A stretch of 64,000 bases of DNA from NCBI GenBank assembly GCA_943787295.1, contig CALSLW010000003.1, positions 85,939 through 149,938 on the forward strand. Reading direction: 5' to 3'. Of this stretch, positions 1 to 9,298 are shown one piece after another. Made by a program: the position numbers and the translations under genes. The notes below the pieces were generated by a model. The model was not told the origin of the DNA. It searched no databases and saw only the letters and a list, made by a program, of their open reading frames with translations. This DNA comes from an uncultured Flavobacteriaceae bacterium. GTDB lineage: Bacteria; Bacteroidota; Bacteroidia; Flavobacteriales; Flavobacteriaceae. How positions within the stretch are numbered: the first letter of the stretch is position 1; each line of letters opens with the position of its first letter.

Positions 1-961
1 TCCAGAAGCAATTGAAGCATTTCGCATTAAATATGCGGGTAAAAAAGGAATCTTAAATGACTTGTTTGCTGCTTTTCGCGAAGTTAAAAACGAAGAAAAG
101 AAAGCTTATGGACAGGTTTTAAATCAGCTTAAAACAGCAGTTTCAGAAAAAGTAGAAGCCTTAAAATCTACTACTGGAAATAGCGATAGTACCGCAATTG
201 GTCTTGACTTAAGCCGTCCAGGGTACCCCGTTAATTTAGGAAATCAACACCCGCTTACGTTAGTTAAAAATCGCATTATTGAGATCTTTAATCAAATAGG
301 ATACAATATTTCAGAAGGGCCAGAGATTGAGGACGATTGGCATAATTTTACTGCCTTAAACCTTCCAGAATATCACCCAGCAAGAGATATGCAGGATACC
401 TTTTTTATCCAAACAAATCCTGATATTTTATTGCGTACGCACACCTCTTCTGTACAGGTGCGCTATATGGAAAACAATACACCTCCTATCCGTACTATTT
501 CTCCAGGGCGTGTGTTTAGAAATGAAGCCATTTCTGCCAGAGCACATTGTATTTTTCATCAAGTAGAAGGTTTGTATATAGACAAAGATATTTCTTTTGC
601 CGACTTAAAACAAACCCTCTTATACTTTACTAAAGCCTTATTTGGGAAGTCAAAAATTCGTTTGCGTCCTTCTTATTTCCCCTTTACAGAGCCTAGTGCC
701 GAAGTAGATATTTACTGGGGTCTTGAAACAGAAGTGGATTACCGCATCACTAAAGGAACTGGCTGGTTAGAAATCATGGGATGCGGAATGGTCGATCCTA
801 ATGTTTTAAAGAACTGTGGAATTGATCCAGACGAATATTCTGGCTTTGCCTTTGGTATGGGGATTGAGCGAATCGCCATGTTGTTGTATCAAGTAGGCGA
901 TATTCGTATGTTTTTCGAAAACGACATGCGTTTTCTAGAACAGTTTAAGTCTACACTTTAA
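1..961 (+). CDS. pheS: Phenylalanine-tRNA ligase alpha subunit, 5' end cut off
   Basis: Charges tRNA-Phe as the alpha subunit of the cytoplasmic alpha2beta2 class II synthetase. The reading frame is open from base 2, before any start codon, and the first residues ([16 protein letters not shown]) match the end of the N-terminal coiled-coil arm, so only the 5' end is missing. The class II catalytic core follows: the [14 protein letters not shown] helix, the motif 2 region with FRNEAI, and motif 3 near the C-terminus ([13 protein letters not shown]). It ends with the usual [14 protein letters not shown]. The stop overlaps the convergent gpsA gene by four bases. pheT is not in the window, as is normal where the subunits are unlinked. 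Confidence 0.97.
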   Translation, partial: PEAIEAFRIKYAGKKGILNDLFAAFREVKNEEKKAYGQVLNQLKTAVSEKVEALKSTTGNSDSTAIGLDLSRPGYPVNLGNQHPLTLVKNRIIEIFNQIGYNISEGPEIEDDWHNFTALNLPEYHPARDMQDTFFIQTNPDILLRTHTSSVQVRYMENNTPPIRTISPGRVFRNEAISARAHCIFHQVEGLYIDKDISFADLKQTLLYFTKALFGKSKIRLRPSYFPFTEPSAEVDIYWGLETEVDYRITKGTGWLEIMGCGMVDPNVLKNCGIDPDEYSGFAFGMGIERIAMLLYQVGDIRMFFENDMRFLEQFKSTL

Positions 962-1992
962 TTAAGTTTCTTACTTAGCTTTTCAAAGGTTTTAGCAGGA
1001 GATTTTCCTTCATATAGAATAGTGTATACCCCTTCAATAATAGGCGTACGGGTCTTGAAATCTCGACTAAGTAAGTGAGCAGATTTTGTGGCATAATAGC
1101 CTTCTGCGACCATATTCATTTCTGCTTGAGCCGCGGTAACGGTATAGCCTTTTCCAATAAAGTTCCCAAAGGTTCTATTGCGACTAAATACAGAATAACC
1201 CGTTACTAATAAATCTCCTAGATAGGCAGAGTTATTGATGTTACGCTTGAGTTTGTGAACATTTCTTATATAGCGTTTCATTTCTCTAATGGCATTACTC
1301 ATTAAGACACTTTGAAAATTATCGCCATAATTTAAACCATGGGCAATACCCGCAGCAATCGCATAAATGTTTTTAAGCATTGCAGCATATTCTGTCCCAA
1401 AGATATCATTAGAGATTTTAGTGCGCACATAGCTTGTTTTTAGTAATGAAGCGATAAAGTCTGCTCTGTTTTTATCTTGACAAGCAATGGTCAAATAAGA
1501 GAGTTTCTCCATACCCACTTCTTCTGCATGGCTAGGCCCAGCAATAACCGCAATTTGATCATAGGGAACTTGCCAACTCTCGTTTAAATAATGCCCTACT
1601 ATCTGTAAAGTTTCTGGAACAACCCCTTTTACTGCAGATACAATAATTTTATTGTTGATTTCTCCTTTTATGTTCGCTAAAGAGTCGGCTAAAAAGGCCG
1701 CAGGAATACACAAAATCAAGACATCGACTTTATCGATAACTTCATTGATATCTGTGCTAATAGAAAGTCGTTTTTTACGTAAAGTTACTCCGGTTAAGTA
1801 ATGGAGATTATTTCCATTTCTTTCAAGGTGCGCTTTCCCTGATTCGCTGCGCATGTACCAGTGTACATTTCGCTTATTTTCAGTCAATAATTTAACCAGT
1901 GCAGTTGCCCAGCTACCACCTCCTAAAACGCCTACTTTTTTAGTTGTTTTTAAGATGCGATTGCGGATTGCCCTTTGGGGTTGTGCAATCAT
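958..1992 (-). CDS. gpsA: NAD(P)H-dependent glycerol-3-phosphate dehydrogenase
   Basis: Reduces dihydroxyacetone phosphate to sn-glycerol 3-phosphate, the entry to phospholipid synthesis, in the cytoplasm. An N-terminal Rossmann motif ([12 protein letters not shown], about residue 21), the SAVKGV segment, the [11 protein letters not shown] motif and the helical domain with the catalytic-lysine region [15 protein letters not shown] are all present. At 344 residues it is about 10 longer than most members. The first 15 or so residues precede the conserved fold, so the true start could lie slightly inside, but no better ATG is obvious. It lies 13 bases downstream of a small membrane-protein gene on the same strand and converges with pheS. 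Confidence 0.95.
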   Translation of the reverse strand: MIAQPQRAIRNRILKTTKKVGVLGGGSWATALVKLLTENKRNVHWYMRSESGKAHLERNGNNLHYLTGVTLRKKRLSISTDINEVIDKVDVLILCIPAAFLADSLANIKGEINNKIIVSAVKGVVPETLQIVGHYLNESWQVPYDQIAVIAGPSHAEEVGMEKLSYLTIACQDKNRADFIASLLKTSYVRTKISNDIFGTEYAAMLKNIYAIAAGIAHGLNYGDNFQSVLMSNAIREMKRYIRNVHKLKRNINNSAYLGDLLVTGYSVFSRNRTFGNFIGKGYTVTAAQAEMNMVAEGYYATKSAHLLSRDFKTRTPIIEGVYTILYEGKSPAKTFEKLSKKLN

Positions 1993-2005
1993 CTGATTTG
2001 TTTAT

Positions 2006-2443
2006 TTATAACCAAGCATCCCAAGGGATTCTCGAGAGCAATAACAATAAGCCAAGGGTGTAGAAAATACCAATTCGCGAAAACTTTTTGCCTTCTTCTG
2101 TTTGGCGTTTATGCATTGACCATCCCATGGTAATCAAGATAATGGCAATAATATTTGTAAAAGGGTGCTCTACTAGATACAAACGTGTTTGAGCATCCTT
2201 CATCACACCACCCATCCCTAAAGCGCTCCACTGAGCAAACCATGGAGAAACAAAGTACAAGACCAATCCAATTAATAACTGGATATGAGAAAAGATTAAT
2301 CCAAAAAGAGAGATGCGAAGATCTCTTTGACCAAAGTCTTTTTTAGTACTCATTCCAATTAAGGCATTGATAGCGGCGATAATTAAAATTGCTAGTACAA
2401 GATATGCCCAATAAGAGTGAACTGTTTTAAGCGCTGAATACAT
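2006..2443 (-). CDS. Four-helix inner-membrane protein of unknown function
   Basis: A 145-residue protein with four predicted membrane segments (about residues 11-31, 44-66, 92-110 and 124-142) and short charged loops. Flavobacterial relatives are often labelled 'cytochrome b' in databases, but I see no convincing bis-histidine haem ligand pattern: the few histidines (near residues 9, 53, 92 and 108) are scattered. I therefore do not assign a function. It starts with ATG, is on the same strand as gpsA 13 bases downstream, and follows the aldehyde dehydrogenase gene with a 36-base gap, so the three may be co-transcribed. Confidence 0.75.
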   Translation of the reverse strand: MYSALKTVHSYWAYLVLAILIIAAINALIGMSTKKDFGQRDLRISLFGLIFSHIQLLIGLVLYFVSPWFAQWSALGMGGVMKDAQTRLYLVEHPFTNIIAIILITMGWSMHKRQTEEGKKFSRIGIFYTLGLLLLLSRIPWDAWL

Positions 2444-2479
2444 AATTTTTATTTTTTGTGAAGATACAATAATCCTCGA

Positions 2480-4009
2480 TTATAGATCAAAATTTATACC
2501 TTGAGCGAGGGGGAGTTCATCAGAAAAATTGATGGTATTGGTTTGACGTCTCATATAAACTTTCCAGGCATCTGAACCGCTTTCTCGCCCTCCACCGGTT
2601 TCTTTTTCGCCCCCAAATGCGCCCCCAATTTCGGCACCAGAGGTGCCTATATTAACATTTGCAATCCCGCAATCGCTTCCCCAATGGGATAAAAAAGCTT
2701 CTGACTCTTGAATGTTTTGTGAAATAATAGCCGAAGAAAGCCCCTGTTTAACATCGTTTTGAATCGCGATGGCATTTTCTACAGCGCCACTGTATTTAAT
2801 CAAATACAATAATGGCGCAAATGTTTCTGTTTGTACAATTTGTGCGTCGGGAGAAATTTCTGCAATTGATGGGGAGACATAGCAACCGCTTTCATAGGCT
2901 TCTCCTTTGAGTTTTTCGCCTTTAATAAGCCACTGACCATTTTCTCTTTCGACGGCCTCTTGCGCTGCAAGATATTGATTTACAGCAAGTTCATCAATTA
3001 AGGGCCCCATATGATTATTTGCATCGAGGGGATTGCCTATATTTAATTGACTATAGGCTTTTTTGAGTCCATTTTTGATTTGCTCATAAATATCTTCATG
3101 AACGATAAGGCGTCTTGTTGAGGTACAGCGTTGCCCAGCGGTTCCTACAGCACCAAAAACAGTTCCGATAATCGTTGTTTTTATATTCGCAGAAGGCGTT
3201 ACAATGATAGCGTTATTTCCCCCTAATTCTAGTAGTGATTTCCCTAAACGGGCAGCAACAGTTTGCGCTACACTGCGTCCCATGCGCGTGGAGCCCGTAG
3301 CAGAAAGCAAAGGAATGCGATGATCTGCAGCCATCCATTTCCCAACTTCGGCATCCCCGATAATGAGATTGCTTATTCCATTTGGCAGGCCGTTGGCCGA
3401 AAAAACATCTTCCGCAATCTTTTGGCATGCTAGGGCGCAGAACGGAGTTTTCTCACTGGGTTTCCAAAGGGTAACATCTCCACAAATCCAGGCAAGGGCT
3501 GTGTTCCAACTCCATACTGCCACTGGAAAGTTAAAGGCAGAAATAATTCCTACCACCCCTAATGGATGATATTGTTCATACATGCGATGCAATGGTCTTT
3601 CAGAATGCATGGTAAAACCATGTAATTGTCGAGACAGCCCCACGGCAAAATCACAGATATCAATCATTTCTTGAACCTCACCTAAACCTTCTTGTAGGGA
3701 TTTCCCCATTTCATAAGAAACCAGTTGGCCTAATGCTTCTTTCTTTTCTCGTAGTGCATCTCCTAATTGCCGAACCATTTCTCCCCTTTTAGGAGCTGGG
3801 ATTTTTCTAAATGCTTGAAATGCGATTTGAGCTTGATCCATTGTTTGATTATATTCTTCTACTGTAACAGTCGAAACAGTACCAATTATTTTTCCATCTA
3901 CGGGTGAAATAGTGGTGATTGTAACTCCTTGACCAAACCAATTTTCTCCTGTTGATCCTCCTTGCGCATCTTGCGCTATACCTAATTTTTCAAGAGTTGT
4001 TTCTATCAT
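2480..4009 (-). CDS. ALDH7-family aldehyde dehydrogenase (aminoadipate-semialdehyde type)
   Basis: NAD(P)+-dependent oxidation of an aldehyde to an acid. The best family match is ALDH7 (alpha-aminoadipate semialdehyde / piperideine-6-carboxylate dehydrogenase of lysine breakdown). Supporting features are the cofactor-binding segment FNFPVAVWSWNTALAW with WKPSEKTP, the general-base glutamate in LLELGGNNA and the catalytic cysteine in GTAGQRCTSTRR (about residue 295). It also has the C-terminal glycine-rich end typical of this clade (GGAFGGEKETGGGRESGSDAWK). Its 509 residues are normal for ALDH7. No other lysine-degradation gene is nearby, so the physiological substrate is inferred from family membership only. 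Confidence 0.9.
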   Translation of the reverse strand: MIETTLEKLGIAQDAQGGSTGENWFGQGVTITTISPVDGKIIGTVSTVTVEEYNQTMDQAQIAFQAFRKIPAPKRGEMVRQLGDALREKKEALGQLVSYEMGKSLQEGLGEVQEMIDICDFAVGLSRQLHGFTMHSERPLHRMYEQYHPLGVVGIISAFNFPVAVWSWNTALAWICGDVTLWKPSEKTPFCALACQKIAEDVFSANGLPNGISNLIIGDAEVGKWMAADHRIPLLSATGSTRMGRSVAQTVAARLGKSLLELGGNNAIIVTPSANIKTTIIGTVFGAVGTAGQRCTSTRRLIVHEDIYEQIKNGLKKAYSQLNIGNPLDANNHMGPLIDELAVNQYLAAQEAVERENGQWLIKGEKLKGEAYESGCYVSPSIAEISPDAQIVQTETFAPLLYLIKYSGAVENAIAIQNDVKQGLSSAIISQNIQESEAFLSHWGSDCGIANVNIGTSGAEIGGAFGGEKETGGGRESGSDAWKVYMRRQTNTINFSDELPLAQGINFDL

Positions 4010-4116
4010 GTTTTTTTCATTTTTTTAAATGTACGTTGAAACCCTTTTACCTCCAAAGAATAAGAACTTCTTTTCTGTAGCCATATTTTTATAACTTAGT
4101 ATTAAAATCACAGCGA

Positions 4117-5127
4117 ATGTTCAAGTATCCTATTTTATCTTTCTGTTTATTATTGGTTCAAATTTCATTTGGTCAGCAAAGCTTACCAAATGAAAACTTT
4201 GGTCTTGTTATCCATGGTGGAGCAGGGACTATTTTAAAAGAAAACATGACTGCAGAAATGGATCAAGCCTACCGCGCTATACTCGCAGAAGCTATTGCGG
4301 TGGGACATGCTATTTTAAAAGAAGGTGGTACAAGTCAAGAGGCCGTCGAGAAAACCATTCATGTGATGGAAAACTCCCCATTGTTTAATGCGGGAAAAGG
4401 CGCCGTTTTAACAGCAAATGGAAAGGCTTCTTTAGATGCGTCTTTTATGGACGGGAATACCCTAAACGCCGGTTCAATTTCTGGCGTAAGCCATATTAAA
4501 AATCCTATAAGCACAGCCATTGCAGTGATGGAAAAGTCTCCACATGTGATGTTGTCTGGAGTTGGTGCAGATCAATTTGCCGCTAGTTTAGGAATGGATA
4601 CTGTACCCAATAGTTACTTTATCACTGAACGCAGAAAAAATGCCTTAAAACGAGTACAACAAAGTGAACAAAAGGAAGTGTCATTTTATGATCCTTTTAT
4701 CAAAGACAGTAAGTTTGGGACGGTAGGTTGTGTCGCCTTAGATAAAAACGGGGATTTAGCTGCGGGAACATCGACGGGTGGAATGACCAATAAAAAATGG
4801 GATCGCATTGGGGATGCACCTATTATTGGTGCAGGAACCTATGCTAACAATGCTAGTTGTGGCGTTTCTGCAACCGGTTGGGGAGAGTTTTTTATTCGAT
4901 CAGTCGTTGCCCATGATATTGCTGCACTTGTCGAATACAAAGGGCTAGACATTGTCACTGCATCAAAGCAAGTCCTTCAAAAAGTAGCCGATTTAGGCGG
5001 TAATGGAGGCGTTATTGTTATGGATACCAAAGGAAACGTTGCCTTAGAATTTAACACCGCAGGAATGTACCGTGCCCATATGAATGCTCAAGGAAAATTA
5101 GAGGTGAAAATTTATAAAAATGAGTGA
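4117..5127 (+). CDS. Isoaspartyl peptidase / type 2 L-asparaginase, exported
   Basis: Ntn-hydrolase that cuts beta-aspartyl dipeptides and/or asparagine. A signal peptide (MFKYPILSFCLLLVQISFG, then QQSL) predicts periplasmic location. The mature protein starts with the family motif LVIHGGAGTI. The self-processing site is at FGTVGCVALD with the catalytic threonine near residue 202, followed by AAGTSTGGM. Processing there would give alpha and beta chains. The gene is divergent from the aldehyde dehydrogenase and overlaps the next small gene by eight bases, so the pair is probably translationally coupled. Confidence 0.93.
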   Translation: MFKYPILSFCLLLVQISFGQQSLPNENFGLVIHGGAGTILKENMTAEMDQAYRAILAEAIAVGHAILKEGGTSQEAVEKTIHVMENSPLFNAGKGAVLTANGKASLDASFMDGNTLNAGSISGVSHIKNPISTAIAVMEKSPHVMLSGVGADQFAASLGMDTVPNSYFITERRKNALKRVQQSEQKEVSFYDPFIKDSKFGTVGCVALDKNGDLAAGTSTGGMTNKKWDRIGDAPIIGAGTYANNASCGVSATGWGEFFIRSVVAHDIAALVEYKGLDIVTASKQVLQKVADLGGNGGVIVMDTKGNVALEFNTAGMYRAHMNAQGKLEVKIYKNE

Positions 5128-5413
5128 ACTTATTCCTCCTTATTATGCGGTTATCTTTACTTCAACTTTAAAAGATGATTTTACAGAGTATCATTTGATG
5201 GCCCAGGAAATGGAAGCCCTTGTAAAGCATCAACCTGGATTTTTAGGCATGGACAGTGCCAGAGATGAAATAGGAATTACCATAAGCTACTGGGATTCGC
5301 TTGAGTCTATTGACTTATGGAGGAATAATAAATTTCATCAAGAAGCAAAACACTTAGGTAAAACAAAGTGGTACAGCTCTTACAATATAAAAATAAGTAA
5401 GGTTATCAAATAG
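5120..5413 (+). CDS. Antibiotic biosynthesis monooxygenase (ABM)-fold protein
   Basis: A 97-residue protein with the dimeric alpha/beta-barrel ABM pattern: PPYYAVIFTSTLKDDF as first strand, then the helix, then PGFLGMDSARDEIGITISYW and a WRNNKFHQEAKHLGKTKWYSSY segment. This is the family's usual size. Family members include quinol monooxygenases and haem-degrading enzymes, but many have no known activity. The start overlaps the end of the asparaginase gene by eight bases (ATGAGTGAAC inside its last codons), indicating an operon. Function beyond the fold is not supported. Confidence 0.82.
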   Translation: MSELIPPYYAVIFTSTLKDDFTEYHLMAQEMEALVKHQPGFLGMDSARDEIGITISYWDSLESIDLWRNNKFHQEAKHLGKTKWYSSYNIKISKVIK

Positions 5414-5502
5414 CTTCTTTTAATATACATATTAAATGGAGTAATTATTTTTACGTTTTATATTGTAATTTGCATGTAAAATCTTATCAAAACAGGCTTT
5501 AT

Positions 5503-5748
5503 ATGAGTGACGACTACTCTGACGAATTAAACTCAATAACCAATTCTATTGGTCAAAGATTAAAATCTTTGAGAATTGATGCAGGTTATAAAAGCTATGA
5601 AGTTTTTGCTTGGGAAAATAATTTAAGTAGAATTCAATATTGGAAAATGGAAAAAGGAACAAACTGTACCCTGAAAAGTTTGTTTAAAGTCCTTAAAATT
5701 CACAACTTAACTTATAAAGAGTTCTTCGATTCTTTAGAAGATAAATAA
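5503..5748 (+). CDS. Small XRE-like helix-turn-helix protein
   Basis: An 81-residue protein with the layout of a Cro/CI-type DNA-binding domain: helix 1 IGQRLKSLRID, helix 2-3 YEVFAWENNLSRIQYWKMEKG and a later helix LKSLFKVLKIHNLTYKEF. I start it at the ATG at 5503; a frame extension to a TTG at 5470 exists but adds only eleven unsupported residues. Relatives in Flavobacteriia are common as solitary predicted regulators with unknown targets. Its last 37 bases overlap the convergent CYTH gene. Possible autoregulation cannot be judged from sequence. Confidence 0.72.
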   Translation: MSDDYSDELNSITNSIGQRLKSLRIDAGYKSYEVFAWENNLSRIQYWKMEKGTNCTLKSLFKVLKIHNLTYKEFFDSLEDK

Positions 5749-6182
5749 CTGTTGTAATAACGTTTGTCTCCAGTAACCTCTTTTCCAATCCAAGGGGGTA
5801 AATTAATTGTAGTTTTTTCACTTGGCAGTTCAATTTCAGCGAGGATTAATCCTTTGTGTTCTCTCTCAAATACATCTACCTCAAATGTGAGTGTTCCCTG
5901 TGGTACAATAAATCTGGTCTTTTCGATTATGGTAGGAAGGCAAAGTCTCATTAAGGTTTCTCCTTCTTCCAAAGCAATTTCTTTTTCCCATTCAAAACGA
6001 CTCATCCCACTCTCTGATGAAATTCCTTTAATGGTTAAAAAGGCTCGTTCGTCTTTAATGCGAACACGTACTGTTCTATGTGGGTCTTTTGATAAATAAC
6101 CTTGCTTAATATAGACTTTTGAATCTGCTAGAGCAAAAAACTCTGTTGAACTAACCAGAAACTTTCTTTCAATTTCAATCAT
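5712..6182 (-). CDS. CYTH-domain (triphosphate tunnel) protein
   Basis: A single-domain CYTH protein of 156 residues. The signature ExExK is at the N-terminus (MIEIERKFLV), followed by alternating strands rich in Arg/Lys/Glu (YLSKDPHRTVRVRIKD, AFLTIKG, SRFEWEKEI, EKTRF) that line the tunnel in this fold. Bacterial members are mostly inorganic triphosphatases or of unknown role; a class IV adenylate cyclase activity is possible but less likely. The gene is divergent from dinB (start codons about 45 bases apart) and its 3' end overlaps the helix-turn-helix gene by 37 bases in convergent orientation. Confidence 0.88.
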   Translation of the reverse strand: MIEIERKFLVSSTEFFALADSKVYIKQGYLSKDPHRTVRVRIKDERAFLTIKGISSESGMSRFEWEKEIALEEGETLMRLCLPTIIEKTRFIVPQGTLTFEVDVFEREHKGLILAEIELPSEKTTINLPPWIGKEVTGDKRYYNSYLSSKESKNSL

Positions 6183-6224
6183 GCAGTGTTTTTTCTACCC
6201 ACGGAAGATATGTATTTTTAAGCA

Positions 6225-7331
6225 ATGGATGATCAATTAAAATGGCGAAAAATAATTCACGTTGACATGGATGCTTTTTTTGCCTCTGTGGAGCAACTGG
6301 ATAATCCTGAATTAAGGAATAAGCCTGTTGCAGTAGGAGGTGGAGTATCTAGAGGAGTTGTTGCGGCGGCGAGTTATGAAGCCCGTAAATACGGAGTGAG
6401 GAGTGCCATGAGCGGAATCATCGCGCAGCGCAATTGTCCAGAGCTGATTTTCGTTAAACCTCGCTTTGATCGATATAAAGAGGTGTCCACACAAATCAGA
6501 GAGATTTTTTTTAGTTATACAGATTTAGTCGAACCCTTGTCACTTGATGAGGCCTACCTAGATGTAACACATAATAAAAAGCAATTATTTTCTGCCACTA
6601 AAATGGCCGAAGAGATTAGAGCAAAAATATTTGAGAAGACCGGGTTGACGGCTTCAGCGGGTATTTCCATTAATAAGTTAGTCGCTAAAATTGCCAGTGA
6701 CTACAACAAACCCAATGGGCAAAAAACAGTTCCTCCAGAAGAGGTTATTGCTTTTTTAGAAGACCTAGACATTCGCAAATATCACGGTATAGGAAAGGTC
6801 ACTACAAAGAAGATGTACGCCTTAGGCATCTTTACAGGGAAAGAGCTGAAAGGGCAAAGTCAGGAATTTTTAACAACCCACTTTGGTAAGACAGGGGTTT
6901 ATTATTACAATGCAGTAAGAGGAATTCATACCAGTGAAGTCAAACCTTCTCGTATCCCAAAGTCAATGGGGGCTGAAAGAACCTTTAGTGAAAACTTGAC
7001 GAGTGAATTGTTTTTAGAAAAAAAAATTATTGCCGTAGCTGAAGAACTTGATAAACGGATCAAGCGACATAAAACCTCTGGAAAAACCATAACTTTAAAA
7101 ATAAAGTACAGTGATTTTGTGATCCAGACCCGCAGTAAAACTGTCCCTTTCTACATCTCTGATAAAAGCATGATTGTTGAATATGGGAAACAATTGCTGT
7201 ATCAAGAAAAACTAAAGAATTCTGTTCGGCTAATTGGATTGACCATTTCTAATCTAAACAATCAAAAGAATTCTCCAAAAAAGGAAATCGTTAAAAACGA
7301 TTTAGACGTTCAACTCGCCCTTCCCTTTTAG
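6225..7331 (+). CDS. dinB: DNA polymerase IV (Y-family translesion polymerase)
   Basis: Error-prone polymerase that extends past lesions. Y-family catalytic motifs are intact: HVDMDAFFASVEQ (first metal aspartate), YEARKYGVRSAM, and SLDEAYLDVT (Asp-Glu pair near residue 105). It also has AGISINKLVAKIASDYNKP and a helix-hairpin-helix KYHGIGKVTTKKM. The extreme C-terminus is QLALPF, a textbook beta-clamp binding motif, so recruitment to the replication clamp is clear. It has 368 residues, normal length. Convergent with pyk, the two stop codons overlapping by four bases. No LexA-type operator was recognised upstream. Confidence 0.96.
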   Translation: MDDQLKWRKIIHVDMDAFFASVEQLDNPELRNKPVAVGGGVSRGVVAAASYEARKYGVRSAMSGIIAQRNCPELIFVKPRFDRYKEVSTQIREIFFSYTDLVEPLSLDEAYLDVTHNKKQLFSATKMAEEIRAKIFEKTGLTASAGISINKLVAKIASDYNKPNGQKTVPPEEVIAFLEDLDIRKYHGIGKVTTKKMYALGIFTGKELKGQSQEFLTTHFGKTGVYYYNAVRGIHTSEVKPSRIPKSMGAERTFSENLTSELFLEKKIIAVAEELDKRIKRHKTSGKTITLKIKYSDFVIQTRSKTVPFYISDKSMIVEYGKQLLYQEKLKNSVRLIGLTISNLNNQKNSPKKEIVKNDLDVQLALPF

Positions 7332-8755
7332 ATTTGAGACACCCTTAAAGTATTCACCATTCCTTTTTCAATAATCGGCATTGCAGCAAGATTGATTAAC
7401 ATCTCTCCTTTTTTGACCCAGCCATTTTCAAGTGCGATAGCATTGACTTGCTCTACAGTTTTATCGGTGCTTTCAAACTTATCATAATAAAAGGCTTTTA
7501 CCCCCCACAACAGGTTGAGTTGTGAAAGGATCATTTTATTTGAGGTAAATACCAATACATGCGCTTTAGGGCGCCATGCAGAGATTTGGAAAGCGGTATA
7601 CCCACTATTTGTCAAAGTACAAATAGCAGCTGCATCAATTTCATTTGCCATAAATGCGGCATGATAGCAAATTGATTTTGTAATGAATCGTTTCGTACGT
7701 ATCGATGGAGGTGATTGTGGTACTTGAATTAAATCAGAGTTTTCTACACTTTTCAAAATAGAGGTCATTGTTTCAATGACTTGTACCGGGTATTTCCCCA
7801 CAGAGGTCTCCCCAGATAACATCACTGCATCTGCACCATCCATAACAGAGTTGGCCACATCGTTCACCTCTGCTCTTGTAGCAGTAAGGCTATCGATCAT
7901 GGTTTCCATCATTTGTGTAGCAATGATTACGGGTATTCTAGCTTGTTTAGCTTTGTTGACTAATTGCTTTTGGATCAAAGGAACTTCTGCAGCAGGAACT
8001 TCTACCCCTAAATCTCCTCTAGCAACCATTAAACCGTCAGAATAAGCAATAATTTTATCGATATTTTCTAATGCCTCTGGTTTTTCTATTTTAGAAATAA
8101 TAGGAATTTTATGGTCACTGTGCTCTTCAATCAATTTTTGTAAACCAATTAAATCGTCACTATTGCGCACAAAAGAAAGGGCGATCCAGTCTACTTGCTG
8201 TTTAATGGCAAAGATGGCATCTTCTACATCTTTTTCTGTCAAGGCCGGGAGCGAAATATTTGTATTTGGAAGGTTAACACCTTTCTTTGATTTAAAAGGT
8301 CCCCCTTGTAAAACTTTTGTGGTGACTTTTTCTTTTTTATCTGTTGAGACAACTTCAAAAATAAGCTTCCCGTCGTCGAGAAGAATTTTCTCTCCAGCAG
8401 TTACGTCTTTTGGGAAACGTTGATAGGTCATGTAGGCTTGCTTTGCATTCCCTACAAATGGTTCTGTTGTGATAAATTCAACAGTATCTCCTGGTTCAAC
8501 AATAGCTCCTTCTTCAATGACACCCACCCTTAATTTAGGCCCTTGAAGATCGGCTAAAATAGAGGTGTATGTTTGGTGTTTTTCACTTAAAGAGCGAATG
8601 ATATTAATGCGTTTTGCAACATCCTCATGATCGGCATGTGAAAAATTGATGCGAAATACATTTACGCCTGCATGCATCATTTTCTCGATGACTTCTTTAC
8701 TGGAAGAGGCAGGTCCTAATGTGGCAACAATTTTTGTTTTTTTTCCTTTTGGCAT
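7328..8755 (-). CDS. pyk: Pyruvate kinase
   Basis: Final glycolytic step, phosphoenolpyruvate + ADP to pyruvate + ATP. The barrel contains LADLQGPKLRVG, KISKIEKPEALENID (active-site lysine), the family signature around MVARGDLGVEVP and IIATQMMETMI. A B domain and a C-terminal allosteric domain complete the normal 475 residues. Its ATG overlaps the stop of the upstream IPExxxVDY gene by one base (TAATG), so the two are translationally coupled. This follows the common flavobacterial order rnc, IPExxxVDY, pyk. Confidence 0.97.
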   Translation of the reverse strand: MPKGKKTKIVATLGPASSSKEVIEKMMHAGVNVFRINFSHADHEDVAKRINIIRSLSEKHQTYTSILADLQGPKLRVGVIEEGAIVEPGDTVEFITTEPFVGNAKQAYMTYQRFPKDVTAGEKILLDDGKLIFEVVSTDKKEKVTTKVLQGGPFKSKKGVNLPNTNISLPALTEKDVEDAIFAIKQQVDWIALSFVRNSDDLIGLQKLIEEHSDHKIPIISKIEKPEALENIDKIIAYSDGLMVARGDLGVEVPAAEVPLIQKQLVNKAKQARIPVIIATQMMETMIDSLTATRAEVNDVANSVMDGADAVMLSGETSVGKYPVQVIETMTSILKSVENSDLIQVPQSPPSIRTKRFITKSICYHAAFMANEIDAAAICTLTNSGYTAFQISAWRPKAHVLVFTSNKMILSQLNLLWGVKAFYYDKFESTDKTVEQVNAIALENGWVKKGEMLINLAAMPIIEKGMVNTLRVSQI

Positions 8756-9225
8756 TAGTCAAAAATTAAATTTGGATTTTGTTTTATTTTGGTTTCAAAA
8801 ATGGGATAAACCATTTGAATTTCATTAAGGTTTTGCAATTGGGATAAATGATCTGAGGTGAAATTATTCTTTGGAACTTTCAAGAAGTAATCCACTTTTG
8901 ATACACTAGGAATTAAACTAACTTGCTTTTCAATTTGAGTGGTAAATAATTGATTTTCATCTTTTATCATTGAAGGATAATTGTAATGATTAGCAATTAA
9001 TTCCCAAGGGGCATCGATGGAACTTAGTTCGCTAATAAAGCGGCTAAAAAACGGAACCTTTATATCTGGCTCAATTTTTTCCGTTACGTTTTTAAATTTA
9101 GTTCCCAAAGTCTTGTTTAATTGAAAAGCTAGAAAAAAATCTTCTGACGGGCTATGTATAGCATAAAGATCGATGTTATCTTGATCTTCAAAATCAGCAG
9201 CTAAAACAAATTTTTTCTGTCGCAT
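8755..9225 (-). CDS. IPExxxVDY family protein
   Basis: A 156-residue cytoplasmic protein with no known biochemical function. It belongs to the family named for the IPExxxVDY motif; here the motif reads IPSVSKVDYFLK (around residue 108), with Ser in place of Glu. The remainder is mixed helix/strand without catalytic residues I can name. Its neighbours are the family's usual ones: rnc upstream and pyk downstream, sharing the TAATG junction with pyk. That conserved linkage suggests a link to central carbon or RNA metabolism, but this is inference. Confidence 0.85.
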   Translation of the reverse strand: MRQKKFVLAADFEDQDNIDLYAIHSPSEDFFLAFQLNKTLGTKFKNVTEKIEPDIKVPFFSRFISELSSIDAPWELIANHYNYPSMIKDENQLFTTQIEKQVSLIPSVSKVDYFLKVPKNNFTSDHLSQLQNLNEIQMVYPIFETKIKQNPNLIFD

Positions 9226-9298
9226 ACTCTTCTCCTAAAAAGAGCTGTTTAATTCAATGCAAATTTACAACAAAATAGTGGACAAATTAAGAATTAAC